From a virus: a DNA stretch of 64,000 bases. Below the pieces are notes generated by a model. The model saw only the letters and a program-made list of their open reading frames with translations, did not search any database and was not told where the DNA came from. Below are positions 9,307 to 18,842 of this stretch, piece after piece (position 1 is the stretch's first letter; each line of letters begins with the position of its first letter). The DNA is taken from positions 1-64,000 of the IMG/VR virus record IMGVR_UViG_3300020021_000003, one strand, 5' to 3'. Position numbers and translations under genes: made by a program.

Positions 9307-9942
9307 CTATAGAAAATAGCTTACACCATTAAAGGATACCCAAGGTGGCTGAATGGTTGTTGTGTTTGTTCCTACAATCTGACAGACACCTGAGGAGTTA
9401 GTATCTAATTTCAGTGAACTGAGAAGGGAAGCACTCGTAGAACAAGGAGCTGTGCAGGAACGGATAGTAGAACTCGTCGGCCAAGCCAGAGAATTGATAG
9501 GGAGAGTAAACGGCTGTGCTGTATTAGCCAGGTTTCCCCCAGGATAGGTAAGGTTCAATCCTCCCTGCCACTGAACCTGTCTAGTCCCCAGAATATCTAC
9601 CACTCGATACATGACTGTTCCATTGGTATTCCCGTTCTCTGTATAACCAGAGGCAAGAACAGGAGTAGTCCAGTCCAGTATGACAGCTAGTTCTGGAATA
9701 GCTGGAAAGGCTGCCACACTGTTTGGAAAGTACATCGGCTTGGTAAGATCCCCACCATTGAATACTACATAGACGATAGTATTCACTGCTGGTACCGGCT
9801 GCTGGGAATTGACAGAGGTAGCCCAGTTCAGTTCTGCCGCCGCTGAAATCTGGGGAACCTGTGCTCTGATTCTCTTGGAGTGAGTAGGATCACTGTTATT
9901 CGTGACTAATGCGGCATAGACACCTGTGTAGTTAGGTTGCAT
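9307..9942 (-). CDS. Baseplate assembly protein V-like, OB-fold spike, 211 aa
   Basis: N-terminal OB-fold pattern (YTGVYAALVTNNSDPTHSKRIRAQVPQIS, then VNTIVYVVFNGGD) is typical of gpV/gp5 spike and VgrG-like proteins. It overlaps the gpD-like hub gene by 11 bp, matching the D-V order of P2-type baseplates. There is no lysozyme domain; peptidoglycan cleavage appears to be carried by the tape measure instead. Confidence 0.82.
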   Translation of the reverse strand: MQPNYTGVYAALVTNNSDPTHSKRIRAQVPQISAAAELNWATSVNSQQPVPAVNTIVYVVFNGGDLTKPMYFPNSVAAFPAIPELAVILDWTTPVLASGYTENGNTNGTVMYRVVDILGTRQVQWQGGLNLTYPGGNLANTAQPFTLPINSLAWPTSSTIRSCTAPCSTSASLLSSLKLDTNSSGVCQIVGTNTTTIQPPWVSFNGVSYFL

Positions 9943-11164
9943 AAGTCGTTGCTCCTAGATTGGAGGACTTCCATACTCCGCCGACAAGCTTCGATGGAAC
10001 AGACTGGACCACTGGTGCTGTCTCTGCTAGAGCACTTGTAACCGCAGTATAGATCTGGTCTCGTCCCAAGCAGGCATCCATAGTGTATGTAGAAGCTACA
10101 GCACTTCCCATAGGAGCTGGCTTTGTCAACTCATGGGTAACTCCTTGGGTCAGCCAGATTCCCAGCTCATCATTAGGCAGAGCCGCACCGGTCAACTCCA
10201 ATAGAGTATTGGGCTTTATTCTTGCGTCACCGTACAGAGTACTGTCTGCTGTATTCCAGTAGAGGTTTCTATTGGCGTCAGCAGTAACCTTCTGTGCTGC
10301 CTCGTAGTAAGAGGATGCTGGGGCTATGTTGTAGTACTTGGTGATAGTCGGAGCCACTGGAGTAGCGGAAGTAGCTGAAGTATTTACGTCAGCCAGGGAA
10401 GTAGCCTGGACCAATGTATTGGTATTAGGATTCAGACCAACCACATTTCTATTGGCTACTACTCCGCCGTCCGGTGTGATGGTTCCTACTATTGGAGTGA
10501 AGCTTCTTATCGTATCCCAGATCCCCGGATTGTTCATGGACCAGAACTGAGGGATATTTCTGATGTTGCTTCTATCCAGAATAAGCTGAGGGTTTACAAA
10601 GTACAGATCAGTATTGTCTATATAGAATCTGTAACCTATTTCATCTGCAAGCTGTGCCAAGAACTTGAAGTCACTGGTGTTCTGTAGACGGTAGTTGATA
10701 GCCGCAGGATAGCTGTGTATAACTCCACGGAAGCCGTTGTTCGTAGCAATCGTTGCAGCAATAGTAGAAGGACTAGTGTACTTCCACGCCACATTCTTGG
10801 TTGACTGCATGACCTGCGACGTACCTGTGATGGTGTACTGGACAGTTGTAGTAGTCAGGTTGTTGTATCCAGGATCACTTCCTGTACGTATCAGCTTATA
10901 GGAAGCCACGTATCCGAGGAAAGGATAAACGAAATAAGGATTCATTCCGTAATTGATCTGGATAGGAGTCTGCTCCTTCAAGTACTGCCAACTGTTCTGC
11001 TTTACGTTGGCAATATTCTGTCCCACGTACACCACATCCAACAGAGCCACTGCATGAGCGTTGGTCTGTTGGATGATCTTTACACACGGTGTGTACTGGG
11101 GAAGAGGTTCTGTTCCATTCGTCAGTACTTCAAAGTAGGGAATGGAAGGTACTGGATTAAGCAC
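9932..11164 (-). CDS. Baseplate hub, gpD/gp27-like (late control D family), 410 aa
   Basis: Between the X/LysM-like protein and the spike, as for gpD. Family-like features include a domain with LLDVVYVGQN, FLGYV near residues 80-87, and a region with FKFLAQLADEIGYRFYID, a hallmark of gpD/VgrG hubs. It should form the trimeric hub ring that holds the spike. Assignment rests on context and these motifs. Confidence 0.8.
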   Translation of the reverse strand: MLNPVPSIPYFEVLTNGTEPLPQYTPCVKIIQQTNAHAVALLDVVYVGQNIANVKQNSWQYLKEQTPIQINYGMNPYFVYPFLGYVASYKLIRTGSDPGYNNLTTTTVQYTITGTSQVMQSTKNVAWKYTSPSTIAATIATNNGFRGVIHSYPAAINYRLQNTSDFKFLAQLADEIGYRFYIDNTDLYFVNPQLILDRSNIRNIPQFWSMNNPGIWDTIRSFTPIVGTITPDGGVVANRNVVGLNPNTNTLVQATSLADVNTSATSATPVAPTITKYYNIAPASSYYEAAQKVTADANRNLYWNTADSTLYGDARIKPNTLLELTGAALPNDELGIWLTQGVTHELTKPAPMGSAVASTYTMDACLGRDQIYTAVTSALAETAPVVQSVPSKLVGGVWKSSNLGATTYAT

Positions 11165-11438
11165 TTGGCACCCTCACTACTGTTCCCGGCTTTACGGAAT
11201 CCCAGAACAAGATCTCTGGATTGGCATCCCCGATTCTCCACCACTGTGTCTCGTCGCCGTAGGCAGAGAAAGCCAAGTAATCTATCTGGTCCTCATGTGC
11301 CCAAGTGTAGTAGGAGACATTGTATGTAGCCGGTTCCTCTGGGGGCGTGATGATAATGGTAGATCGGGTAATACCACCACGCCCCTGGATTGCTTGCACA
11401 GTATTGGAGGCATAGCGACTGAAGGCACTGATGGTCAT
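11157..11438 (-). CDS. Tail protein X / LysM-like baseplate protein, 93 aa
   Basis: C-terminal pattern WRIGDANPE, then a VKPGTVVRVP ending, is the LysM-like fold of gpX and gp53-type proteins. It overlaps the gpD-like gene by 8 bp. In known contractile tails this protein secures the hub to the tube initiator. Confidence 0.8.
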   Translation of the reverse strand: MTISAFSRYASNTVQAIQGRGGITRSTIIITPPEEPATYNVSYYTWAHEDQIDYLAFSAYGDETQWWRIGDANPEILFWDSVKPGTVVRVPSA

Positions 11439-11439
11439 A

Positions 11440-12213
11440 CTAACCTCCGATAAAGTAGTTGCTTGCTGTTGTTGGTAGAGCAGTAAAGGCTACGTCTACT
11501 TCAGCACGGACAGGAGTCATTGTCTGTGTGAAGTGAGACCAGGTGATGTCTATTTCCTGAACGAATCCATAGTAGGAAAGTGCTCCTGTGTTTTGTGCGC
11601 CGAAGTACAAATTACACGGAGCCATAAGCATTGGTCCCTGAGTAACAACATTCTGCTTTCCAGTCTGCCCCGGCTTAGGAACTACGACTGTAGGAACATT
11701 GGCCTTTAACTGGTTGATACCGAGAAGATTGTAGAACGCTTCGATATCAACACGACAACCGTACGTACCGGCTTGAGTTCCTATATAGGCGCTGTCCCAG
11801 ACCTCGAAGGTTCTGTCGAATAGCAAAGTGAAGCTGATAGAAGTACTCAAACCGGTAATGTACTGACCAGGGTCTCCGATGTTGCGATAGGAAGACGGTA
11901 GTACTCCATTGTTCAGGTCGATCCCGCGTGACTCCGAGATGGTCGCCGGATTGTAGAGGAAGTTGACTATGTAGGTATTGGAAGAGTTTGCTTGGGATAC
12001 TCCCGGACCTGTTACCAGCATTCCTCTCTGCAAGTTCCCGCCCGGATTGAATCCAGCCTTGTCACTGATAGGAGGACGGACTGCTGTATTGTTTCCACCG
12101 ATATTCAGAATGTTCTTATGGAACGGAGGATTCTGATAGGTGATGGAACCAGGCTTGCCACTAAGGGTCGGATAGAACACACCGCCAGAAATAGGTTCTG
12201 TAGAGACTGCCAT
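11440..12213 (-). CDS. Baseplate tube-initiator-like protein, 257 aa
   Basis: Contains the pattern YIVNFLYNPATISESRG and later FVQEIDITWSHFTQTMTPVRAEV, which recall contractile injection system tube/tube-initiator proteins (CIS_tube, Afp7/Pvc7 type). It lies between tape measure and LysM-like gene, the usual position. Its start overlaps the tape-measure stop by 1 bp. Role inferred. Confidence 0.7.
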   Translation of the reverse strand: MAVSTEPISGGVFYPTLSGKPGSITYQNPPFHKNILNIGGNNTAVRPPISDKAGFNPGGNLQRGMLVTGPGVSQANSSNTYIVNFLYNPATISESRGIDLNNGVLPSSYRNIGDPGQYITGLSTSISFTLLFDRTFEVWDSAYIGTQAGTYGCRVDIEAFYNLLGINQLKANVPTVVVPKPGQTGKQNVVTQGPMLMAPCNLYFGAQNTGALSYYGFVQEIDITWSHFTQTMTPVRAEVDVAFTALPTTASNYFIGG

Positions 12214-15131
12214 TATTGTCCTATCTGTAGACCATTAAGTCGAAGCTGTTCCTTCATAGTATCAACAATTACCTTACCTATCTGCTGGGTCTCACCAGTA
12301 GATCCTGAATATGTAGAAGGAAGATTTACGTTGATATCACCGAAGGAGATGCCACCCTTACTGGAAGAGTTCTTTGTGACATTGGGATTGAATGAATTGT
12401 TTAGAAGAGTCTGTCGGATAGTCTCAGCCTGCTGAGCAGGAATGATCATCTCGCCCTGGTGAACAGTTGCCTTCTGATCCTTGTCAATAGACCAGGCACC
12501 GTCGGCATACCAGTTGTTCTTCTGGTGGAATGACCATGCCTTGTCCGGAGATCCATAGCGGTCCTTGATGTAACCCATCATCCAGGCTAACTGAGTATCC
12601 CCGTTAGTCTTCCAATCCATTCCCGCAGAATTGTACTTGGAAGCAGGAAGGGCTTGAGCTAGTCCATAGGCACCTGAGGTTGGATTAGTAGCATGTGGAT
12701 TCCAACCAGCTTCAGACATCTCCAGAGCATTGAACGAAGACCACTGTCCTGCCCAGCCGTACTTTGCAAGCAAAGCCTTGGCGTAGGACTGGAGAGCTGA
12801 CTTGCTGTTGTTTCCATTGGCCTTAGGTGTAGCGCCTAGGGAAGAGGAGCTGGAAGTCCCTGCGGCAGAAGCAGACTGGCCAGTCATAGGAAGACCTCCT
12901 AGACTTCCTGCTAGAGCAGAGGCAACGACATCAGCTTCACTTGTCCCGAAGTTCCCGATGTCTCCACCGGACAGATTCTGCTGGTTGTTCAAGGTGTTCT
13001 GGTTAGGAGCACTGTTGTTTCCCAGAGAACCCATGTTTCCGACAGAGCCGACAATACGGGAAGCACTGTCGAACTCAGAAGGACTGAATGCACGGATACG
13101 TACCTTCTCTCCTGTGTGAGGAGCTTCGATAACCTTTCCGCCACCGACAGACATAACAACGTGGTGAGCAGGATTACCGACGAACAGAAGGTCACCAGGT
13201 TGTGTGGCATTAGTAGCCACCTGCTTCCCTGTCTTCTGCTGAGCGGAAGCAACACGTGGAATCTTTACTCCGGCCTTTCCGTACGCCCACTGAGTAAGGC
13301 CGGAACAGTCCATAGCCTTACCAGGAGTTTCGCCACCCCACACATAAGGAACACCTAACTGAGTCTCCGCAAACTTGATAACAGAAGCGTCAGTAGCCCC
13401 ACCAGAACTCTGGTTGTTTCCTGCCGTATTTCCTGCACCGTTGTTACCAGAACTTGCCTGTCCATATCCAGCAGGAATATTCAAAGAGGCACGTTCAGCA
13501 GCAGTCTGTGACTTAGTAGCGTTCAGGTGCTGCATTCTCCAGGACAAGAACTTAGTTATCGCTGAGTTAGCAGGCTTGCTTGCCCAGTTCTTCGCACTCT
13601 GCTTAGCTTGGTTACCAGCGCCGATAGCTGCAATACCTGCTCCAAGAACTGGAAGTGCAGCAACAGAGGATGCAGTTCCTAGAGAAGTAATACCATATAC
13701 GCCACCAGCTCCGGCTGTAGTAGCTGTTAGCCCTCCGCCGAGTGCTCCAGTAGAAGAAGCTGCCGCAGCTCCTCCACCAAATCCACCAAAGCCTCCCAGT
13801 AGCCCTGTACCGCCTCCGAATAGGCGCGCAGCTCCCAGGATACCTGTAGCCATTCCGAAGCCGTTAGAGAGGCCACCGAGCGCATTAGAGACAGGGCTAG
13901 CAACACCAGCAGCCCCACCGATAATTCTGTTAAGACCACTACTCTTCATCAAGTTGTCGATAGCAGTAGTAAGAGAGTTCACAGCATTGGTTGTCTTGGT
14001 GAAAGCAGTAGCCATACTCTCATTGATGTCTGCCTGGTTTCCCATGGTTACAGAGTTCAGGTTACGCTGGGCTTCAAATGCAGAGGTTCCTACACCTACC
14101 TTCTTCAACTGAGCCTGAGCATTCTTGTTACCAGAACCTGCTTGGTTAAGAAGATTGTAATAAGAAGTAGAACTCATACCGTTGTTCTGTGCGGATACCT
14201 GTCCCTTGATGAGTCCCTGGTATTCCTGTTGAGTAGATTGGCTCCAGCCTAACTGATTACCCAAGTACTGGAGGTTGACAGCAAGGGAGCCACCTTGAGC
14301 TGTAGCAGCAGAGTATCCGGCAGCAGTGATCTTCTGCGCGCCGAATGTTCGTGTATAGATCTGTGAGGCAATAGAGCCCATGGAATTCTTGATTCCACCA
14401 CGTGATGTAGGAGTGATGGTGTTGATACCCAGTGCCGCACCCATCAAAGCTGAACGAGAGGTATAGCTCTGCTGCAAGGCAGTAGCGGCAGCCTGTGAAC
14501 CCATTGTCGGATTAGCATAACCTAGAGCATTGGACTGACGCTGACCAGCAACGAACAGAGGATTAGACTGACCGTTGAGAATAGCGTTTCCATAAGTGAA
14601 CTGATTAATATACCCACCAGCAGCAGCATCGTTGACACTCAGTGCTCCGTAGTTGTTACGGAATACAGAGTTGATCGCTACATTGTTTCCGGCTGTTCCG
14701 CCACCACCAAGAGCTGCCTGAGTACCAAAGAAGTTCTCCTGCAACATGTTGGACATGTTCTTGTTGCCGTAGCTCGTAGCAGCAGAAGCCACAGAAGCAC
14801 TAGCCGCTAGAGTAAATCCTAGCTTTCCACCGACCTGGCTTCCCAGACGGCTTCCGTAAGAAGCTCCTCCACCGTTTCCTCTACCATTGGAACCGAAGGT
14901 TGCAGAACTACTGAAGCCTCCTCCACCACCGTTACCTGAGTACCCTGTTCTATTTGACTGGGCATTCCAAGCGGACCCAGCGGAGTTTCCGTTGGATCTA
15001 CTTGTGCTTCCGGACAAACTGCTGACAGCGGAAGTCAGTTTGTTAACTTGTGTGGACAAAGAATCAACCGCCGACTGTAGACCATTGGTCCCAATCAAGC
15101 GGCTGGCTCCGATATTGTTTTCCTCAGCCAT
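12213..15131 (-). CDS. Tape measure protein with NlpC/P60 and transglycosylase domains, 972 aa
   Basis: Longest tail gene, following the chaperone. The N-terminal 550 residues are Ala/Gly/Ser-rich with hydrophobic stretches (about 405-505). An NlpC/P60 peptidase domain spans about 577-690 with catalytic Cys609 in DCSG and His657 in HHVV. A lytic transglycosylase-like (SLT) domain lies at about 785-885 with Glu807 and AYGLAQ (821-826). Such domains open the peptidoglycan during DNA entry. The scaffold part is short for a tape measure carrying two enzymes. SD AAAGGAATC precedes the ATG. Confidence 0.9.
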   Translation of the reverse strand: MAEENNIGASRLIGTNGLQSAVDSLSTQVNKLTSAVSSLSGSTSRSNGNSAGSAWNAQSNRTGYSGNGGGGGFSSSATFGSNGRGNGGGASYGSRLGSQVGGKLGFTLAASASVASAATSYGNKNMSNMLQENFFGTQAALGGGGTAGNNVAINSVFRNNYGALSVNDAAAGGYINQFTYGNAILNGQSNPLFVAGQRQSNALGYANPTMGSQAAATALQQSYTSRSALMGAALGINTITPTSRGGIKNSMGSIASQIYTRTFGAQKITAAGYSAATAQGGSLAVNLQYLGNQLGWSQSTQQEYQGLIKGQVSAQNNGMSSTSYYNLLNQAGSGNKNAQAQLKKVGVGTSAFEAQRNLNSVTMGNQADINESMATAFTKTTNAVNSLTTAIDNLMKSSGLNRIIGGAAGVASPVSNALGGLSNGFGMATGILGAARLFGGGTGLLGGFGGFGGGAAAASSTGALGGGLTATTAGAGGVYGITSLGTASSVAALPVLGAGIAAIGAGNQAKQSAKNWASKPANSAITKFLSWRMQHLNATKSQTAAERASLNIPAGYGQASSGNNGAGNTAGNNQSSGGATDASVIKFAETQLGVPYVWGGETPGKAMDCSGLTQWAYGKAGVKIPRVASAQQKTGKQVATNATQPGDLLFVGNPAHHVVMSVGGGKVIEAPHTGEKVRIRAFSPSEFDSASRIVGSVGNMGSLGNNSAPNQNTLNNQQNLSGGDIGNFGTSEADVVASALAGSLGGLPMTGQSASAAGTSSSSSLGATPKANGNNSKSALQSYAKALLAKYGWAGQWSSFNALEMSEAGWNPHATNPTSGAYGLAQALPASKYNSAGMDWKTNGDTQLAWMMGYIKDRYGSPDKAWSFHQKNNWYADGAWSIDKDQKATVHQGEMIIPAQQAETIRQTLLNNSFNPNVTKNSSSKGGISFGDINVNLPSTYSGSTGETQQIGKVIVDTMKEQLRLNGLQIGQ

Positions 15132-15166
15132 TTAGATTCCTTTGTAGAAGTTGTACTTTCATTATA

Positions 15167-15394
15167 TTACCTAAACGGAATACCACTGAAAGCAGTTCCT
15201 TGCCCTACGGATCTCGTAATGGTCTGAGTTGCGTTATTCAATTGGTGCATTCTTTCGTATTCCTGTTCGAGCTTGTACAGGTACCTCTTGACCCAGTGCT
15301 TGCGTTCCCTGTAGCTGAGCTTACGGGACTCTGACACGGACCAGTTGAATGCGTCTACTAACTGCTCATAGTCGTTGTAAAGACTCTTGTAATT
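15167..15394 (-). CDS. Frameshift extension (T part) of tail-assembly chaperone, 75 aa
   Basis: Frame with no start of its own. It opens only after a stop 26 nt upstream of the CTT codon and contains no ATG/GTG/TTG before the upstream gene ends. It is in the +1 frame relative to the chaperone and begins exactly at that gene's stop, which reads CTT TAA. Slippage of the P-site tRNA from CTT to TTT would continue as NYKSLYNDYEQL and end at 15167. The extension is charged and helical (KHWVKRYLYKLEQEYERM), like known GT extensions, and sits directly before the tape measure gene. Confidence 0.8.
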   Translation of the reverse strand, partial: NYKSLYNDYEQLVDAFNWSVSESRKLSYRERKHWVKRYLYKLEQEYERMHQLNNATQTITRSVGQGTAFSGIPFR

Positions 15395-16256
15395 AAAGTT
15401 CGCGAAACAGAATACCCACGTTCAGCGGGACAAGAACCTCTCCTTCGCAAGAGTGGCAAGGTGCCACAACCTGGTCGTAACGTGGTCCGGGTTGATTGTT
15501 GAAGATGAACTTCTCCACAGTATTTCTATCCTGGATACCCATCTTCTTTACGTGAGCCAGACCATTGCAAGGGATCTCTGTTCCGTCTGCTTCAACGAAG
15601 GAAAGAATACATGCGGCCAGAGTAATGTGGTTCATCTCCGGCACAGTCATGACAGTCTTGTAGATCTCTGTCTGCACAGCACCGTTAGGGAACTGGACTC
15701 TAGCCTGACGCCCCTTCTTTAGGGGAACAAGGAAGTCTCTGATCTCAGGATTGTCCAAGCTCTTGACAGGAATAGAACTGAGATTCATCTCCATGTCATT
15801 GTGCTCGCCACAATGAGGACACTCGACATTGAATACTTCGAAGGTATCTCCGAAGGTTGCCTTTCTAATACCGAGCATCAGTACGTCAAGGTCACCTTGT
15901 AGAAGGGAGTCCAGAACACTAGGAGTTGCTGGGGTATCTCCGATAGAGACTATCCCGCACTGGAGAATAGTATTGATGTACTTGGCAGGGTTGTTCGTTA
16001 TACGAGCCTTTTCAATCTTCTCTTCGTGCTCTCCGTTCAGCTCCTGGACCTCAGCCTCTAGGACTACCTTGCTGTCTACAATAATTCCAGCACAGAGCTT
16101 TACATAAGTGTCGGGCAGTTCTTCAATGACAGGGGTCGGATTCAGGGACTGGAGTACCTTCTTGGTGAGGGCATTCATGTCTGTGTCCTGAGCTGTGTGT
16201 ACCGACCCCTGATCATCGTCGAAAGACATAGAGTACTGGGGCAGTTCGTAATCCAT
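15393..16256 (-). CDS. Tail-assembly chaperone (short form), zinc-binding-like, 287 aa
   Basis: Lies between tail tube and tape measure, the conserved place for the tail-assembly chaperone. Two Cys pairs (CPHCGEH near residue 140 and CHSCEGE near the C-terminus) suggest a zinc site as in T4 gp26/gp51-like baseplate chaperones. The final codons GAA CTT TAA form a classic +1 slippery stop, so a longer 362-aa fusion is expected. Function is inferred from position and frameshift architecture. Confidence 0.8.
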   Translation of the reverse strand: MDYELPQYSMSFDDDQGSVHTAQDTDMNALTKKVLQSLNPTPVIEELPDTYVKLCAGIIVDSKVVLEAEVQELNGEHEEKIEKARITNNPAKYINTILQCGIVSIGDTPATPSVLDSLLQGDLDVLMLGIRKATFGDTFEVFNVECPHCGEHNDMEMNLSSIPVKSLDNPEIRDFLVPLKKGRQARVQFPNGAVQTEIYKTVMTVPEMNHITLAACILSFVEADGTEIPCNGLAHVKKMGIQDRNTVEKFIFNNQPGPRYDQVVAPCHSCEGEVLVPLNVGILFREL

Positions 16257-16300
16257 TAAAACTCCAGTTGTTGATTCGTATTGGGTACTAGTAGTCTATC

Positions 16301-16897
16301 TTACTGACCAGAAGAATTGAAGGCTACTCCAGTAAGCCCGATCTTTGCGGCTAGCTTGTAGTCGAATCCTTCATGAGCTAGAGAGAGCTGCTGCATAAGA
16401 ACTGCGTTTGCTCCGGCATCTAGATCGGAGAAGGCAATACTGGTAGGCCAAGCATTGTAGATTCTATAGACAGCCTTGACAGGAACTACTGGTGTAGTAA
16501 CAGGGAAGTCAAGAACCATTACGTCTACAGTTGCACGGAAGTCCTGACCAGGTGCGCCAGTTCCTGTTCCCTGCATTACTGTGAACAGTTCCTTCATCCA
16601 TGCCCACATAGGTCCTGCACCAACTGCTACACCCTGACTTAACGTGATAGGTGCGAAGTCGCTCTGCCCAGGCATCTTCTGCGTAGTAGTATTCATACCA
16701 CCTTCACGGTATGGGATAACTTCAGTAGTGATATTCAACCCACTGACAGTCATGAATCCCATAGACGCGAAGCCACCAAGAGTGGGGTGCATGATATTCA
16801 CATTGAAACGGAAGTTACGTAAAGGGTCTGTCGCAAGGTGAGCGATAGAGGGCTTTACAGTAACGGATGAGGCAGAAGCGGTTGTACTGTTTGCCAT
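16301..16897 (-). CDS. Tail tube protein, 198 aa
   Basis: Directly downstream of the sheath gene. Pattern (NFRFNVNIMHPTLGGFASMGFMTVSGLNITTEVIPYREGG) matches the T4 gp19-like tail tube family. The start is placed at the ATG at 16897, which has GGAG upstream; a longer frame would overlap the sheath stop (16908). Hexamers form the inner tube. Confidence 0.93.
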   Translation of the reverse strand: MANSTTASASSVTVKPSIAHLATDPLRNFRFNVNIMHPTLGGFASMGFMTVSGLNITTEVIPYREGGMNTTTQKMPGQSDFAPITLSQGVAVGAGPMWAWMKELFTVMQGTGTGAPGQDFRATVDVMVLDFPVTTPVVPVKAVYRIYNAWPTSIAFSDLDAGANAVLMQQLSLAHEGFDYKLAAKIGLTGVAFNSSGQ

Positions 16898-16907
16898 GGA
16901 GGACTCC

Positions 16908-18809
16908 TTATCCTGTTGTGGTTGCTGAAGCAGCCATCTGGTTGATGTCAATTACGACGAATTCCGCAGGACTGTTCAAGGCCACACCAACCTGCACATG
17001 AACTTCCCCAGCCGCAATGGATGTAGGAGTGTTGTTACCGGAGTCACACTCTACGAAGAATGCCTGATCCGCAGTACTTCCCTGGAGAACGTTTGTCTGC
17101 CATAGGCTCTGTAGGTACTGAGAGACCACTGCATCTAGTCGTGACCATAGAGTTGAGTTGTTGTTCTCGAATACAGCGAACTGTGTAAGCTGTGTCAAGT
17201 TCAGAGTCAAGCTCATCAAGGTACGCTCGATAGAGACGTAACGGCTAGGAAGGTTAGGCATAAGAGTTCTTGCTCCCATGACACAGATACCGTAGCTGGA
17301 TACGTTGCGGATGATGTTGACTCCGTTAGTATTCAGGACGTCTAGGTTGCTGTTCTGGAAAGCTATCTCGGTTGAAGCAATTCTCTGTAGAGGAATGGAT
17401 ACTCCAGCAGGAGACTTCTGTACACCAACCTGTGCATCTGTCTGTGAGTACAGACCTAGGACAGCTCCACCAGGTGGAAGGGAACGAGTAGCTCCCGGAA
17501 CTGTAGAGATAGGGTCAGGAACTTCTAGCCATGGTCCGTACAGGGCTACGGAAGCTGCTGGAGTAATCTGGTTACTTCCGACAACCATTGCCAGGTATTC
17601 GTTTACAGTTGCGGCTTCATTAGGAGTAACTCCGTCTGATCCGATAATTGCCTGAGGTACATCTACTACTGCGAATAGATTAGGCTGTGTTTCAATCCAA
17701 GAAAGAATTGGGTTGAGGGTAGCTGTAGAGCTTACGCCTGGCAGGTTTATATCCATGTTGGTCTGGATAGTAGACAGGGTCTGAGTAGCTGCTAGAAGAC
17801 TTGGAGTAGCTGAACCGTCAGAACCAGCGGCTAGTGCAACAGCGCTCTGTGTCTGTGGAGTAATAGCAGCATTCCAAGTTGTGTAAGTTCCCAGGTCGAT
17901 TGCGCGAATGTAACTGGAACCAAGCAGTGTGGAGTTGATCATAGCCACAGCGTAACGCTGGTCAGTTCTGTTCATGCTGACATCAAGGAACTGCTCTACG
18001 ATGCTTGCGTTGTTTGTTCCGCCGTATCGTACAACGACATTGAATCTACCGGCTCCGGTTGTGCTGTCAGTGATATCAATGTAGATCTGGTTCCCCCATA
18101 CACCTACAGCAATGCAGGAAAGCTTAAGGATAGGTACAGGAGTTCCTGTTGTATTGAACATAGGAATTGGTGTAAGCGGTGTGAAGGTACCATCATCAGT
18201 AAAGGTGACAGTAGCCTGACCTGATACAGAACTCAGTAGAAGAGGAACAGCTAGAACTCCGCCAGTTGTCAGGTTACGACGGTAGATAGAATAGCCAGTA
18301 GCAGCGGTTACAGCAGTCCAAGTAAGGACTACCTTGTTGGTAGAAGTCAATACCTGGTTAGCTACTGCGGTTACCGGAGTTCCTCCGTTGGTTTCCCCGG
18401 AAGCGTTCTTTGCTGTGACTGTGTACTCATAGGTATATGAAGGAGTTACAGTTCCCGCAGGAGCTGCACCTACTCCAGTTGGAGGAAGAATTCCACCAAC
18501 ACCTACTTCACGGTCATTCAAAGTCTCAGTAGCAGTAACTGCATCAGAAGCCGCAGCTCTTACTACATAGCACTGGTTTCCATTGTTGGCGAAGTACTGC
18601 CACACAGCGAATGGAAGGTAGTTGGCGATATTTCCGAATCCTCCGTAGAGGTTCATGAAGTTGTTCCAACTTGTTACAAGAGTTGGCTGTGTAGGACCCT
18701 GAGTATGCACCCCTACAAATGCAGCCGTAGACTGTCCTGGACTGGTTGTCCCAGTAGACAGCGGAGTCAATGATGTGTTTACATACACACCAGGACGCTG
18801 GTAGGTCAT
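16908..18809 (-). CDS. Contractile tail sheath protein, 633 aa
   Basis: N-terminus (YQRPGVYVNTS, then TAAFVGVHTQGPTQPTLVTSWNNF) is the hallmark of tail sheath proteins; the C-terminal domain (NNSTLWSRLDAVVSQYLQSLWQTNVLQG, then VHVQVGVALNSPAEFVVI) matches the conserved sheath core. An inserted Ig/FnIII-like domain (about 100-220, TPSYTYEYTVTAKN) is typical of decorated sheaths. It is the direct evidence for a myovirus. Confidence 0.96.
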   Translation of the reverse strand: MTYQRPGVYVNTSLTPLSTGTTSPGQSTAAFVGVHTQGPTQPTLVTSWNNFMNLYGGFGNIANYLPFAVWQYFANNGNQCYVVRAAASDAVTATETLNDREVGVGGILPPTGVGAAPAGTVTPSYTYEYTVTAKNASGETNGGTPVTAVANQVLTSTNKVVLTWTAVTAATGYSIYRRNLTTGGVLAVPLLLSSVSGQATVTFTDDGTFTPLTPIPMFNTTGTPVPILKLSCIAVGVWGNQIYIDITDSTTGAGRFNVVVRYGGTNNASIVEQFLDVSMNRTDQRYAVAMINSTLLGSSYIRAIDLGTYTTWNAAITPQTQSAVALAAGSDGSATPSLLAATQTLSTIQTNMDINLPGVSSTATLNPILSWIETQPNLFAVVDVPQAIIGSDGVTPNEAATVNEYLAMVVGSNQITPAASVALYGPWLEVPDPISTVPGATRSLPPGGAVLGLYSQTDAQVGVQKSPAGVSIPLQRIASTEIAFQNSNLDVLNTNGVNIIRNVSSYGICVMGARTLMPNLPSRYVSIERTLMSLTLNLTQLTQFAVFENNNSTLWSRLDAVVSQYLQSLWQTNVLQGSTADQAFFVECDSGNNTPTSIAAGEVHVQVGVALNSPAEFVVIDINQMAASATTTG

Positions 18810-18842
18810 ATAAATCTCCTAGCTGAATAATTAAGTAGTGGC

